From Saccharomycopsis crataegensis (Eukaryota > Ascomycota > Saccharomycetes > Ascoideales > Saccharomycopsidaceae): 64,000 bases of DNA. The DNA lies in assembly GCF_037102585.1 (NCBI RefSeq), contig NW_027043837.1, forward strand, positions 434,001-498,000, read 5' to 3'. This document shows, one piece after another, positions 11,770-22,614 of the stretch. The notes beneath the pieces are model-generated. The model ran no database searches. It saw nothing but the letters and a program-made list of their open reading frames with translations, and was not told where the DNA came from. The position numbers were made by a program, and so were the translations under genes. Position 1 is the stretch's first letter; each line of letters begins with the position of its first letter.

Positions 11770-12200
11770 GGGCAGATAAGAAATTACAGGGCAATCACCA
11801 TGTTATTTACTGTTTTTATTGAAACCAAGAGATTTTTCTTTAATGATTGGCCCATATTCGTATAGGCTCATTATCATTTCGTATTGATAAGCTGAATTAT
11901 TGCTTTCAAATGACCAGGGGGATCTTGTGAGAAGCATGAGTTTTGTAGGGGTCCCGCGATAACACTGTGATAGCTGGGGGGTGGATATTTCTTTGACAGA
12001 TAGATAGACAGATAGATAGACAGATAGATAGACAGATAGTGCGACAGAAGAAGAAGCCTTCCATTTCTGCAGCTCTGTATGCACAGATAGATAAAACCAC
12101 AAGGCATCACTCCTAAACCTTAATTGCCGATGATAAACTAAAGAACAAAAAAAAAAAAAAAGAATTACAAAAAAGATGGGATGATAGCTTATCTATCGTA
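11770..12200 (-). promoter_or_regulatory. GATA-factor site cluster upstream of the permease gene
   Basis: GATAA or GATAAG cores occur at 11775-11780, 11886-11891, 11958-11962, 12090-12094 and 12132-12136, and in the opposite orientation at 12188-12193. Such clusters bind Gln3/Gat1-type activators and Dal80-type repressors upstream of nitrogen-regulated permeases. Function here is inferred from position. Confidence 0.5.
11995..12039. repeat. GACAGATAGATA microsatellite
   Basis: A 12-bp unit GACAGATAGATA repeated about 3.7 times within the permease upstream region. It contains repeated GATA tetranucleotides but not the GATAA core. Confidence 0.9.
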
Positions 12201-12978
12201 CGAGAGATAGATGTAAATTATCTCCTAGATTTATAATCGGTGTTCCTTCACAGTTCTCCAGGGATGTTTGCAATTTGCGTTGATAACTGGGACATTGCAG
12301 CCTAAATTTTGGCACTAATCAATGAGTATCCCCGAATTGCAAGACGCAAACAGTAACGGTCGGGACACACCTGCCCCACTATCTCTACGCATGAGGACAT
12401 CCCACTCAGACAAGAACAATATATAATTTAAAACATATCTTAGTAACGCTACTACAGTGGTTATCAGATTTCGACAAATTGCAACAAATCCTATTTATTT
12501 TTCTTCCTATCACTTATCAGAGATGACAAAAAGTACCGGAAAAGTATGCATGTGTTTAATGAATACCAATGGAATGGTATATATCATACCACCATGTGTG
12601 TTTTTTTGATAATAATAAACCGTCCGATGCCAACTTTGCTTGGCATAAACTTGACTTTGGTCAATGGATTGTTTTCAGAAAAGCATAGTATCCCCCCTCT
12701 TTTTTTAGTAGGGGAAACATCTATTGAAGTTATATATTTTGCATTCCAACCATCTTCTCAAGTTGGCCATGGGCACTTCACTAACCAGTCATTCCTTCCT
12801 TATGCGGATAGCGAGCTATGGAATATTATTATACATCATGGTGATATCCAAGGTACCACATACATCCTATATTCAGATATCCATGTAGAAGATTCCTGTT
12901 CTTCTGGAAGGAAGCACCCCCTAGTTGACATACAACCTCCAATCTACAAGTAGAAATAAATAGTTGGAAAACAATTGT
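12201..12978. other. Intergenic region with no supported gene
   Basis: Holds another CTTATC (GATAAG reversed) near 12512. A 135-codon open frame (12546-12953, plus strand) has no recognisable domain or family, and its composition does not look coding. Nothing else is supported. Confidence 0.4.
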
Positions 12979-13827
12979 TCAAGCACCAAGTACCTCAAAC
13001 TTTTTATCCTTTTCAAACATACCTAGCTGTTGCAAAGAGTGGCAAATACTCATCAATATTAACTTTGATAACTTTGGGATTTTAAAAGTCGAAAGACGAG
13101 AGGTCCCACAACCATGAAGATTCAAATATTTGATCAGTGGCCAGTCTACTACCAGACGAAAAAGAAAACTTATCGACGGTGATCTCCTCAAGTTGGAGAG
13201 CATTGACCATCTATTAAAGAGGATTAAGCATTTAAAAGTGGTGATTCTATTTAATTTGGGCAGTCTCGCAAGATTCACATTAATTGGATTGTCATAGCAG
13301 CACAGAAAAGAAAACGAAGTAAGTGTGTTCGCCAACACATATAATGCTCGAATTGATGATTATTGGTATATATATATATATATATATATAACTCTTAAAG
13401 ACTCTGTAAACCTTGCAAATTTTCAATTTCACGTAAGCGATTCATGCTAACTTTCAAATTTACACATACCTGAGAAATCAACAGCAGTTTTAAAAGCAAT
13501 CGGATAACATTCAATTTTTTCTTTCGCATCATCATATTATTCGCGCCAACAACTTCCCAGGTTGTGGAATATATTACAATCTGTTTTATTGCCACTAGAT
13601 ATTTTGCAAGTTTTGGAAGATTATTGTAATATATTCTAACAGTTGGAATTATTTTCTCGTCGTGAATATGAGTAAAGGGATCCCCCCCCTCTCCCTGATT
13701 CTTGGGCGAGCTCAAAGATATCCTCTAGACTCTTGGGATCCTCATTTACCATCTCACAACAAATCTCCACCGAGCCAAGCAAGACAAACAACGCACAATG
13801 ATATACACTATGTGTGTCCAGCAGCAC
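12979..13827 (-). pseudogene. Decayed leucine-rich-repeat/F-box-like gene
   Basis: Three consecutive minus-strand open pieces (13827-13636, 13715-13395, 13338-12979) share a leucine-rich pattern, for example LPKLAKYLVAIKQIVIYS, LPKLNRITTFKCLILF and IPKLSKLILMSICHSLQQL. This pattern recalls fungal F-box/LRR proteins. The first two pieces overlap across a C-run at 13680-13688, which would shift the frame, and no single intact frame spans the region. The similarity is compositional and repeat-like rather than to a named protein. It may instead be chance open sequence. Confidence 0.35.
13366..13391. repeat. AT dinucleotide microsatellite
   Basis: An uninterrupted TA run about 25 bases long between two pieces of the decayed LRR-like gene. 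Confidence 0.9.
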
Positions 13828-14264
13828 TCACATTACCAATAAAAGCTCACAAGCATCTAGATATTCGAAAATCTCTGTTATCAATTCGCATTGTAGATTC
13901 TAAAGGTGGAAAGGTCTAAGTTCACTACACATTCTTTGATAGTAGTACTGACGACTGACGGTTTTGATTATTAAATTATCTGTGCGGCCCTATTCGCCCT
14001 TATAATTTTCTTGTCTTTATCGATTTTAACAATTATACTTCATATTCCATATCTCTACATAATCATTTAGCTTTGCTTATGATTATCTTTTGTACCCATC
14101 CATAACCAGGTAGCGTAAGTGTTATATTGGCAGAACAAAAGGTGGCTACCTACCCGGCCAAGAAATTTCATCTCTTCCCCCCCTCTCCATCGCTTCTATA
14201 TGCAGGTAAAAAAATCATCACATTATAATTAATGTCTTGATTATCCAACAACTCCTCATTAGTA
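13828..14264. other. Intergenic region upstream of PTH1
   Basis: AT-rich sequence before the PTH1 start. No supported gene or recognised element. Confidence 0.4.
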
Positions 14265-15107
14265 TTGAAGAAAATGACCGCGGTCAATATCCTTACAAAA
14301 ATGCATGTTTCTAGAAAACTTGCTTTTATAAGTGCTTCAAAACCCATAATTGGGGCCGCCGCAACCACCATGTTGCAACCCACCACCAATATGAAAACCC
14401 GATTGTTCTTTGATAGATCATTTTGTCATCTGCTGATGTCCTTGGGTAGTTTACCAACAAGATTAACTGCAAGCATTCCAAGAAGTCCTAGAGTCGGATC
14501 GCCATACCTTATCATTTGTTCTATCGGGAACCCTGAGCCCGAATACGAAGGCACTAGGCATAACGTTGGTCATTTTGTGGTTGAAAAACTACGACAATAC
14601 TATGGTTTCAGTGATTGGTACAACAACGACCTTGAGAAATGCAAATGCGCTTTACCGACGTCATCGTCCACTTCCCCAGATTTACCGGTGCTTTTCTATA
14701 AATCTGGCACATACATGAACGTTTCGGGAGCCCCGTTGAAGAAAAATTACAATTTATTGAAACAGTATACGGAATCCAAAGGATATGTCCCAGTATTGGT
14801 GATTGTCAATGATGAATTGGGATTCAAGGTAGGGAAAGTCCAGCTTAGAAAAAGAAAAGCAGGGATCAGGGGTCACAATGGTTTGAGATCAATAAAACAA
14901 CAGCTTGGCGATGGAAATTTCTTGACGATCAATGTGGGGGTCGATAGATGTCAAAGTAAGGATTCAAGAGATGTTGCAGAATATGTTTTAGACAAGACTC
15001 CTCGTGAAGACTTGCGAAGAATTGAGGCCGAATGCATTCCAAAAATCGTCACATATATTGATGAAATGTTAGAAGGTAAGCATATTAATGAACTCCATAA
15101 CCCTTGA
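14265..15107 (+). CDS. PTH1: Peptidyl-tRNA hydrolase (Pth1 type, probably mitochondrial)
   Basis: A 280-residue protein of the bacterial-type Pth family, which cleaves peptidyl-tRNA to rescue stalled tRNAs. The catalytic core runs from about residue 80 (YLIICSIGNPEPEYEGTRHN) to the end. Visible hallmarks are GNP with the TRHNVG histidine, TYMNVSG, VNDELGF and GIRGHNGLRSI, holding the usual Asn, His and Asp active-site residues. The first 75 residues are basic and hydroxylated and fit a mitochondrial presequence. Several in-frame ATGs (14265, 14274, 14301) could start translation; the longest was used. Not to be confused with Pth2, which has an unrelated fold. Confidence 0.93.
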   Translation: MKKMTAVNILTKMHVSRKLAFISASKPIIGAAATTMLQPTTNMKTRLFFDRSFCHLLMSLGSLPTRLTASIPRSPRVGSPYLIICSIGNPEPEYEGTRHNVGHFVVEKLRQYYGFSDWYNNDLEKCKCALPTSSSTSPDLPVLFYKSGTYMNVSGAPLKKNYNLLKQYTESKGYVPVLVIVNDELGFKVGKVQLRKRKAGIRGHNGLRSIKQQLGDGNFLTINVGVDRCQSKDSRDVAEYVLDKTPREDLRRIEAECIPKIVTYIDEMLEGKHINELHNP

Positions 15108-15301
15108 TACAATTCTGTATTATACAATTTTTTTTTTTTGAAAGAAAAATAGATTTGATTAATATTTCTTGTAATATATACATTTTGAATTTGAATAAGA
15201 TTTTTGTCTATTTTGTAAGGTTTTATTGTAGAAAAAAAAAAATCTATATGAATCTAAATTGAAAAATCTATCCAATCAATAAAAAAGAAAGCCTAAATCA
15301 T

Positions 15302-15991
15302 TTAAGTAGGAACATTTTTGTCGAATTCACCAATAATGTTACCTTGAGGTGAATAATTGCAAACCACATAAGTGCCGGAACTACCACAGTCGGCATAAGA
15401 ACAAGCAAGATGAGTGGTTCCTTTCCAAACCAATTGAGAATAATGGAAAGAGTTTTCATTGCTGGAACTATATTCGGATTTTTCATCGTACCAAGCGGTG
15501 GTGGAGTCGTCAGCAAGCGTCTTTTTATCGACACCAGATGAGGAGACCCAGTATAAGTTCTCACCCATGCCTGACACTCCCGAATGTTTAAGGCCCAAAG
15601 AACAGAGCTTTGGAGCATAACTGTCAGACTGTTTTTGTAAAGTGCTAGAGTCCCAACTCAAATTAGAGGACCCAACAGCACTTCTATACTTGTTGTGTTC
15701 ACTCAAGATTTCTTGTTGAAATGTGGAAAGAGAAGACGAGGATGATGAAGAGGAAGAGGAGGATGCTGGATGAGAGGATGAAGAAGAATGTGTAGTGGGT
15801 GGTGACACTGTGGTGGTATGAGATTGTTGGTTTTTGTTAGATGCATCAACAGTGACAACTACCGTTTGGTCAGGAGGAGCAACAACAACAGTGGAGGTCA
15901 CGGAAATATCAACAACTTTAGTGAAGACAACTGGGCTACCCATAGCCACAGAAGTCAAAAGCAGAACGAGGGAGAGGGTAAAAGGATTCAT
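15302..15991 (-). CDS. Secreted CAP/PR-1 superfamily protein (PRY type)
   Basis: A 229-residue protein with a signal peptide (about 1-18), a Thr/Ser-rich linker including a long serine run (about 75-90), then a CAP domain. CAP hallmarks are HNKYRSAVG, GENLYW, HYSQLVWKGTTHLAC and YVVCNYSPQGN, with the histidines and cysteines of the sterol-binding CAP fold present. Yeast Pry1/Pry2 and Candida Rbe1/Rbt4 belong here and export sterols or act at the wall. The short length is closest to Pry1/Pry2. The gene is convergent with PTH1, about 195 bp away. Confidence 0.93.
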   Translation of the reverse strand: MNPFTLSLVLLLTSVAMGSPVVFTKVVDISVTSTVVVAPPDQTVVVTVDASNKNQQSHTTTVSPPTTHSSSSSHPASSSSSSSSSSSLSTFQQEILSEHNKYRSAVGSSNLSWDSSTLQKQSDSYAPKLCSLGLKHSGVSGMGENLYWVSSSGVDKKTLADDSTTAWYDEKSEYSSSNENSFHYSQLVWKGTTHLACSYADCGSSGTYVVCNYSPQGNIIGEFDKNVPT

Positions 15992-16613
15992 TTTAAAATG
16001 GAAAGAGACTATAGATGAATATGAAAGAAAAGGAACAAGAGGGCTTTGCTGTTTTTTTTTTTTTCTAACTATAAAGAATCAATAAAACTTTAATATAAAA
16101 TGGAGTAACTGGGATGTATATTTCCAGTATTTATATACTTTCTTGGTAATTGATACGTCAAATACACCCAATTGATCTGTCAGTTAGAGGATGTAGTAAA
16201 CCTGCATGGTAGCGGCCGTGCATGCGTTTGCTTTTTGTTTTATATTTTCGCTGTTTGTGTTTCTCACCATGGTATCAAACATCAACGGTGATGGGGAGAG
16301 AAAGGTTCCTCAGAATAGTCATTTCACGTACATTAATTAGACCCTTAGGTACCATTATTTCTCGTGTCATGAAAAGAAAAATAGGTTATACTGCCCATTG
16401 GGTGAGCCCAAATAAAAGTGCTGCATATTATTGGTCGGTAGTGGCGGTACCCGGCCGAGAAGCGGTGAGAATTCTCAGGACAGAAAGAAAGAAAGAAAAA
16501 AAAAGTCAGTGAGTGAAAATGAACAAACAGAGACTGTATTTTTTGAAAGTAAATCTTGTGAATTCAAAAGGATAACCTCTCAGCAAAAGTGAAAAAAAAA
16601 GAAGAATTTAATA
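15992..16613. other. Divergent intergenic region between the PRY-like gene and ATP20
   Basis: Shared upstream region of two divergent genes. It contains a T-run (16053-16064) and a purine-rich tract (about 16480-16503) but no supported gene. Confidence 0.5.
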
Positions 16614-17155
16614 ATGTTGTTCGGTCGCAGTTTAGTCAGATTCCAAAGAACCGCTTTCCAAGGTGTTCGTTTCAATTCTACCTCCAAAGTGCAATCCACT
16701 GCTTCTGGTTTGTCTTCCAAGGTTTCATGTATGTTTTAAGGGATTGTGATTACATGGTTTTTTTTATTTTTATTTTTATTTTTGTTTTCATTTACTTTAT
16801 TCTAGTGGTATTTACTAACCCTCTTTAATTAGTTCTTATCAACCAAACTGTCTTCTGGGGTAAGGTTGTTGCTGAACTCGGTAAACAAGTATATGTCAAG
16901 GAAGGTTTGGCTCCACCAAAGGTCAAGGACTTCGAAACCGTTTACAAGAGCTTGTACGCCCAAGCTTTACAATATGTCAAGAACCCACAAAAGGTTTTGG
17001 ATTTGTCCAAGAGTTTCAAAATCACCAAAGAATGTGTTGTAAAATATGGTGCTATTGGTGTCCAACTTTTTGGTTTGTTTTCTTTGGGTGAAATTATTGG
17101 CCGTCGTAAGGTATTTGGATACCCAGTCTTTGGTCATGAAGAGCACAGTCACTAG
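16614..17155 (+). CDS. ATP20: ATP synthase subunit g (Atp20), one intron
   Basis: Subunit g of mitochondrial F1Fo ATP synthase, needed for enzyme dimers and cristae shape. Exons are 16614-16728 and 16833-17155. The intron has donor GTATGT (16729), branch TACTAAC (16813-16819) and acceptor TTAG (16832). The spliced product is 145 residues. A basic N-terminus (about 1-35) is followed by VYVKEGLAPPKVKDFETVY and the conserved single membrane segment GAIGVQLFGLFSLGEIIGRR, matching S. cerevisiae Atp20, whose conserved segment carries the GxxxG-type motif. The first exon shows no similarity by itself and is assigned from the splice signals and matching phase. Confidence 0.92.
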
Positions 17156-17572
17156 ATTTATTTAGATGGTTAAAATATCGTTGGGTAGCATTGGGAAAAA
17201 TTCCTAAAATATAAAAGTACATTTCTTATTCTAACTGCAAAATAAATGTGTGTGTGTGTGCGTGTGTGTGTGTGTATATATATATGTGTGTGTGTAAAGA
17301 GGTGATAGTGTATTTCCTCTTGAATATAGATGGTTTATGAATTTAGCAAAAGCTGGTAGAGTTTTTGCACTATCTTATTGGGAATATACAGAGGCATTGT
17401 GTTTTTTTTTTTTTTTTTGTGTAGTGTTTCTTTCACCCAGACTGTCAAATTATCATTAACATTGATACACTGATACATCGATACAATTAATACATACAAT
17501 TAATACAGAGGAAATAAATGAAAACAGCCAAATACGTTTATTGATAATAATTGCAAACTGAAAAGTTGAGGA
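17156..17572. other. Convergent intergenic region with GT/AT microsatellite
   Basis: Contains a GT-rich dinucleotide tract with a TATATA core (about 17247-17296) and a T-run (17402-17419) between convergent ATP20 and SEC72. No gene is supported. Confidence 0.7.
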
Positions 17573-18187
17573 TTAGAGATCTCCATCTTCTTGGAAGATT
17601 TTCGCCATCACCACAAGCAATTGTCTCTTCAATTTTTCATTGTTTGGTTGGAACGCCAACCCTCTTTCTAAATCTACTTTTGCTTCATTCAAGAAACCCA
17701 ATTCCAAGTGAGCGATAGATCTTCTGTAGAAATTATCAGGGTTGACATTCATGGTTTTAATCAATAAATCGGTATCTTGCAATGCCTCTGGGTACTTCCC
17801 ACTCATCAAATAAGCATCAGCACGGTTCATCAAGCACAAATGTGTCTCGAATAATGTCAACTGGAAACTTTCCCACTTGTTTCTGTTTGTAGCGATCTTG
17901 ATACCTTCGGAGAAATGCTTGATGGCCTCTTCGAATTTCGCAGTCTTGAGACATGAAAGACCAGCTTCATGACACTTTTTCACGCCCATGGAGATGTTTT
18001 TTGTAGGTTCGGCGTTTTTTGGGGCTTCGCCATCGAAAGAGATCAACTGCTGGGCCAATTCATTTAATTGGACGAGCTGTTCAGTGAGATCTTCCGATGA
18101 TATTCCTAGTGGCAAGGCGTCTTTATTGGCGGTGTCGAAAGCCACCTGTTTGTTGGTCTTTTGATAACTGAGGTGTAACGATGACAT
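17573..18187 (-). CDS. SEC72: Sec63 complex subunit Sec72 (TPR protein)
   Basis: A 204-residue TPR protein matching Sec72, the cytosolic subunit of the ER Sec62/63 translocation complex that binds Hsp70 and Ssh1/Sec61-linked partners. The C-terminal two-thirds forms TPR helices: CHEAGLSCLKTAKFEEAIKH, FETHLCLMNRADAYLMSGKY, PEALQDTDLLI, and PDNFYRRSIAHLELGF, with VDLERGLAFQPNNEKLK near the end. Spacing matches S. cerevisiae Sec72 (193 residues). The start at 18187 (MSSLHLSY) was preferred to upstream in-frame codons because it gives the family length. Confidence 0.9.
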   Translation of the reverse strand: MSSLHLSYQKTNKQVAFDTANKDALPLGISSEDLTEQLVQLNELAQQLISFDGEAPKNAEPTKNISMGVKKCHEAGLSCLKTAKFEEAIKHFSEGIKIATNRNKWESFQLTLFETHLCLMNRADAYLMSGKYPEALQDTDLLIKTMNVNPDNFYRRSIAHLELGFLNEAKVDLERGLAFQPNNEKLKRQLLVVMAKIFQEDGDL

Positions 18188-19742
18188 GGTTATTGTAATT
18201 GTAATGTATAGGTTTCTTTGATACTTTTTATGACCAGATCCAGCCAGTGATAAAAAATAAAAGAGATAAAAAGGGATTGATGGGGTATGAAGGTAGGGCG
18301 CTAAGTAAAGAGAGACCGATCGATCGATGATGATGTGATGCTGTTCTTCCCTCACATAACAACAAACTGGGCGGTTTTGGTTTGGTTTGGTTTGGCCAGA
18401 TGTTTTTTCTTCGGCGGGCTTCTTCTTTCGGGCTTTCGGGGGTGGGGAAAGTGTCTCACACCCCTGGGACAGAAAAGGGGAAATGGAGGGTGCAAATGCA
18501 TGTGTTTATCATGTGAGGGGCTTCTTATTTATTATTCCGCCAACATCATCACTGTTGTTGTAGAGCTGATTGTCGGGTATGTGTTGTTATGTTCACCCAA
18601 CAATGCACACAGGTGTAAGCATTGCATTATTTCCTATTCAAGAACCATCATCTGAACAACAACAGGCGAGCATCACTGCTCGCAAGAAAAATTTTCACCA
18701 GCAACAGGAACGGAAAGGGGACGCGCATTTTAAACTTTTTTTCTTATCAAAGATGGTTGGGCCCTTTGCAAACACAAACGGCAACAGACAATTAATAGTT
18801 CGAGAGATATCGTTGATACTGGCCCACTCACCCACCCAGGCTGATTTATGCACTGCCGGTGAATACGACAAAATTTTTCTGCCTTTTTTTTTTTTTTTTT
18901 TCATTTATTCTCCCCCCCCCCCCCTTGATGACCTATTACATTCTCAATACGAATAGAAGAAAAAGTATGCGTTGCTACAACAATACAAGCAATATGTAAT
19001 ATAACCATCTCTCGGAATATTTTACCGTTAAGGGACCCAGGTACCGTGATATATGAAATAGTAACCCGAGGTACAAGACAAGCAAGACAACCCCCTCAAA
19101 CAACATAAATGTACTTACTATGTAGAACATACCTCTGTGGCACTTGAATTTTTTCTGGCAAAAAACAGATAAAATAGAGAGCTACGGAGAGAGATAAAGG
19201 GACTGGCCGTGTCAGCTGCCGATCAAACATCGGGTAAAATGAGCAGATTATTATCATGTTTTCTCCTCCACGGAAGTCCTTTTTGGCGCTGTCAATCCCT
19301 AAGTGATTGCTATTATGGCTTCACTGCATACTGTGGGCACCACGAAGATCAAATTCGTATTACCCTCGTTAGTAGAGATGATAACAACATTTCTTCTTGT
19401 GCTAACGAGACAACCGTTACAACCCACTGTACACACATCATATGTATACAAAAATGACAACAACAATGACAACAACAAAGATAGCAATCATAACGTTATA
19501 TAATGTCAAATACACACATTGGCAAAACATTAAACACCGTAATGACCAGTAGTTATGGCATATATACCGATAACCTTCGAAAGCAAGAAAAAAAAAAAAC
19601 AAAGCGGCGCAACAACCCAATTTAGAGTAGCGACAATCACCGTCGTTGGTAACATGCATATTGCAATTGTTCTCCATCGCCATTGTGCAATACCCGCACA
19701 CGCTTTCCTTGGGTCAAGTGTCTATCAGCATATATTGCATAT

Positions 19743-19773
<31 letters not shown>

Positions 19774-19905
19774 GTCTGCATTGCTCAGCAGTTTTCTTAT
19801 TTTTTATTTCTCCCTCCCCCATATGACGTTTCTCCCGTCTCGAGAAATCATCCAGTACAACAACAACAACAACAACAATAATAATAATAATAATAATAAT
19901 ATACC
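18188..19905. other. Long intergenic region with simple repeats
   Basis: About 1.7 kb without a supported gene between SEC72 and the first arrestin. It holds a T-run ending at 18901, a 13-base C-run (18912-18924), an AT microsatellite (19742-19772) and an ACA/AAT trinucleotide run (19857-19900) ending five bases before the arrestin start codon. Open frames here are short and unlike known proteins. Confidence 0.6.
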
Positions 19906-21321
19906 ATGTTATTCTCCAGTAAAAAGAAAACCACCCTCAAATTGCAGATATCCGCCCCTCCTGGCAGAAGTTACTACACCAACAACGACATCATATCGGG
20001 AACAGTATCCCTCCAGGTCCCCAATTCAATATCTATCGACACTTTGAAGGTCACCTTATACGGTATTTGTACCTCCTCCACTCCAGACGCATTAGGGACA
20101 TCCACCTTCAACGTCGCAGAATCCCACCACTCTTTAAAAGTCCAGGAGGTCCTAATCGCCAGCAAACAATTATCTACAGGAAGTTACTCTTTCAAATTCA
20201 ATACCCGTATCCCTGGCCACGATCTAAAGTTACTCTGCCATTCAAAATGTCATATGGGAAGTTCCAATGATGAAGCAGGACTTCCTCCATCTTACAAGTT
20301 CAGTGGATTAAAGTCTGACCTTGATATCCGGTACGGTGTGAGAGCCTTCTTGGAAGGGAAAAGCGTCAAAGACAATATCATCGACTTCCAAACCATCGAA
20401 TTCATCCCATCTTCGTTGTTCACTGCTTTTAAAATTCCACACTCTCCCGAACTTGTCGAATCGAGTAGACAAAACCCACTTGAATACACTTTCAAATTAT
20501 CTTCCCCAGCAAAGGACAATCACATTCCAGCACCAGGAGGAGTGTTGGGGTTCTTGCCACCCAAATCCCCAGCTGACCTGAGCTTTAAATTCAGAAATGC
20601 TCCTGCTATTAATAGACCCAATTCGGTGTCGTCATCCCCTACAGATTCTCTATACAGAAGCGAATCCTTGACCAGTTATAACTCTAGCTCATCATCTTTG
20701 CAGACTTCAGTAAATAGTGGGCCAAACCACGGAGTGAACACAATGAGAACGCTCCTCGGTATCAAAGAAAAATATGATTACGAAGTTCCCCTCTCGATAT
20801 CGTTGATCTTCCATCAAGACGTTTACAAAGATTTCCATGAACGAGGGGTGTTGAAGCATCAAGGATACTTGTCCCAACATATGAGAATTATTCTATCATC
20901 ATCATTATCCCCAACAAATCTATTCAACGACATTTCTACCCATATGGCTGAGCAAAAAGAAGGATTGAGTCACCTTTGTCTCGAATCTTTGGTAATCAAG
21001 TTGGCCAAGGTTACAAAAAGTAAAACCCCAAACAATATCAGCGTCGAGCAAGAAGAAGTTGAGCTCTTAAACTTGCGGAAATTACTGTACGATATCGACA
21101 TCTTGCAATTCAAAAAAATCACCAAAGAATGCCGTACCACTTACCAATACGAATTGAACCCTGATATTTTCAATTGTCGTATCGAATCTGATATCCCATC
21201 TTTCAAGTTCTGTAATGGTGAAAGAGAGTATCAATTGAAGGTCAGTGGTGATTTACGCTCGATTGGTTGTCAAACAAACAAAAAGTTTAATATGAACGCT
21301 GATATCGTCATATTGGCTTAG
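19906..21321 (+). CDS. Alpha-arrestin-like protein, Art10 type (copy 1)
   Basis: A 471-residue protein with an arrestin N-like beta-sandwich: KLQISAPPGRSYYTNNDIIS, a strand-rich middle, and GLPPSYKFSG before the second half. It resembles S. cerevisiae Art10 (Ylr392c), a Rsp5 adaptor, in the first strands, the LPPS/T block and the C-terminal strands. A serine-rich insert with STP-type motifs lies near residues 235-280. The PPSY inside LPPSYKF is probably structural, since the paralogue has PPSV there, and no clear C-terminal PPxY was seen. It stands in tandem with a diverged copy 1.3 kb downstream. Role as a ubiquitin-ligase adaptor is inferred from family. Confidence 0.75.
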   Translation: MLFSSKKKTTLKLQISAPPGRSYYTNNDIISGTVSLQVPNSISIDTLKVTLYGICTSSTPDALGTSTFNVAESHHSLKVQEVLIASKQLSTGSYSFKFNTRIPGHDLKLLCHSKCHMGSSNDEAGLPPSYKFSGLKSDLDIRYGVRAFLEGKSVKDNIIDFQTIEFIPSSLFTAFKIPHSPELVESSRQNPLEYTFKLSSPAKDNHIPAPGGVLGFLPPKSPADLSFKFRNAPAINRPNSVSSSPTDSLYRSESLTSYNSSSSSLQTSVNSGPNHGVNTMRTLLGIKEKYDYEVPLSISLIFHQDVYKDFHERGVLKHQGYLSQHMRIILSSSLSPTNLFNDISTHMAEQKEGLSHLCLESLVIKLAKVTKSKTPNNISVEQEEVELLNLRKLLYDIDILQFKKITKECRTTYQYELNPDIFNCRIESDIPSFKFCNGEREYQLKVSGDLRSIGCQTNKKFNMNADIVILA

Positions 21322-22614
21322 GATACTTATTTCAATGCTTTTTTTTTCCTGGTTGAGTTTCCCTATCGTGTCGATTGTTATATGTTTGTTTTCGTGAAAC
21401 TAGTTTTTGGTTAGAAAGTTCAATTGCTAGAAGATTTTGCTTACATTTTTTTTTTTTTTTTTGTGCTGTGCTATGTTTTCATTCATTTTTGCTTTTGTTT
21501 TTGTTTGTGTTTACATTTGGAGGTTTTTAGTTCTTCTCTGTCATTTTATTTTCATTATTACCATCGTTATTTGTTATTGTTATTTCAAAATCATTATTAT
21601 CGCCATTCAATTTTCGTAGTCAAATCCAGATTTATCTATCCATCCGTCTGTCTACTTTTAGTGGGCCCACAATATGAAGATAGAATCACCATAATAAACT
21701 TGAGCAAAATTGCTATTCCATTATTGTGACACACACACAGCCGCTTGCCCAATGCTACGTTGCCCTTTCTTGAGATACCTCGGAGATTGGGCTGCGGTGA
21801 TCAGCATTTTGAGAAGAATCCATCATTCCACGTGCTTCTTAAAAAAAAAAAATGCATCATCAAATTTATCACCTGAAATTTATTATCACCTCATCATGGC
21901 ATCACCAAAGAGGAAAAAAAAAAAAGATTTTTCGAAGATATAATTCCTACTACCAAGTCTCGAAAGCTATCATGAGGAAGAATTTACTTTTTCGTATGTG
22001 ATATATCACAATCTATAGACTCGTCAACTTAGCTCCTGTCTTTGGTTAAAGTCTAAGTATTATTCAAATTACTAAGACCAAATTTAAGCTCAAGAAATAT
22101 CAGAAAGAAGAATCAATTAAAGATATCTATGGGTGAGTAATTAAATCAAAATCAATTAATTACAGAGTCTCGTTGGATTTCGTTTTATTCAGCTGGATGT
22201 AAGAACATTAGTCTGTTTTTTTTTTGTTTGTTTTTTTTTTCGCTCTTTTGTTGTTACTAATTCTCACAATTATTAGTATTATCTGTTTTTGTGTTATCTT
22301 TCCTCTCTTTTTTCTATTTATAATAGTGTAGCATATTCTGGTTATATATATCCTTCAGATTAAGATAGTTCCTCTTTTTCCAAATTGCGCCCATCTCATG
22401 TTGGTTGGGCCCACATTCCACCAAAAAATCTTGACATGCCCAGGCGGCATTTGAGAATGCCATTCGAAAAAAAAAAATTATATAAATGATAAAATTAGAC
22501 CATATTCCGTTTTTTTTTTTTTTTCATGATTCCTATGTGATAATTCTATCCAAGAGAAAATAGTAATAATAATAATAATAATAATAACAGCAAATAAAAC
22601 GTGTCCCACAAAAC
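21322..22614. other. Intergenic region between tandem arrestin genes
   Basis: T-rich sequence, then poly-A runs (about 21840-21851 and 21911-21924) and a TAA trinucleotide run (22564-22587) shortly before the second arrestin start. No supported gene. Confidence 0.5.

Noticed and set aside
12546-12953. 135-codon plus-strand frame
   Set aside because: No domain, no family resemblance, and composition like intergenic sequence; described only within the intergenic entry.
13981-14100. Possible small RNA gene before PTH1
   Set aside because: No cloverleaf, C/D or H/ACA boxes could be recognised.
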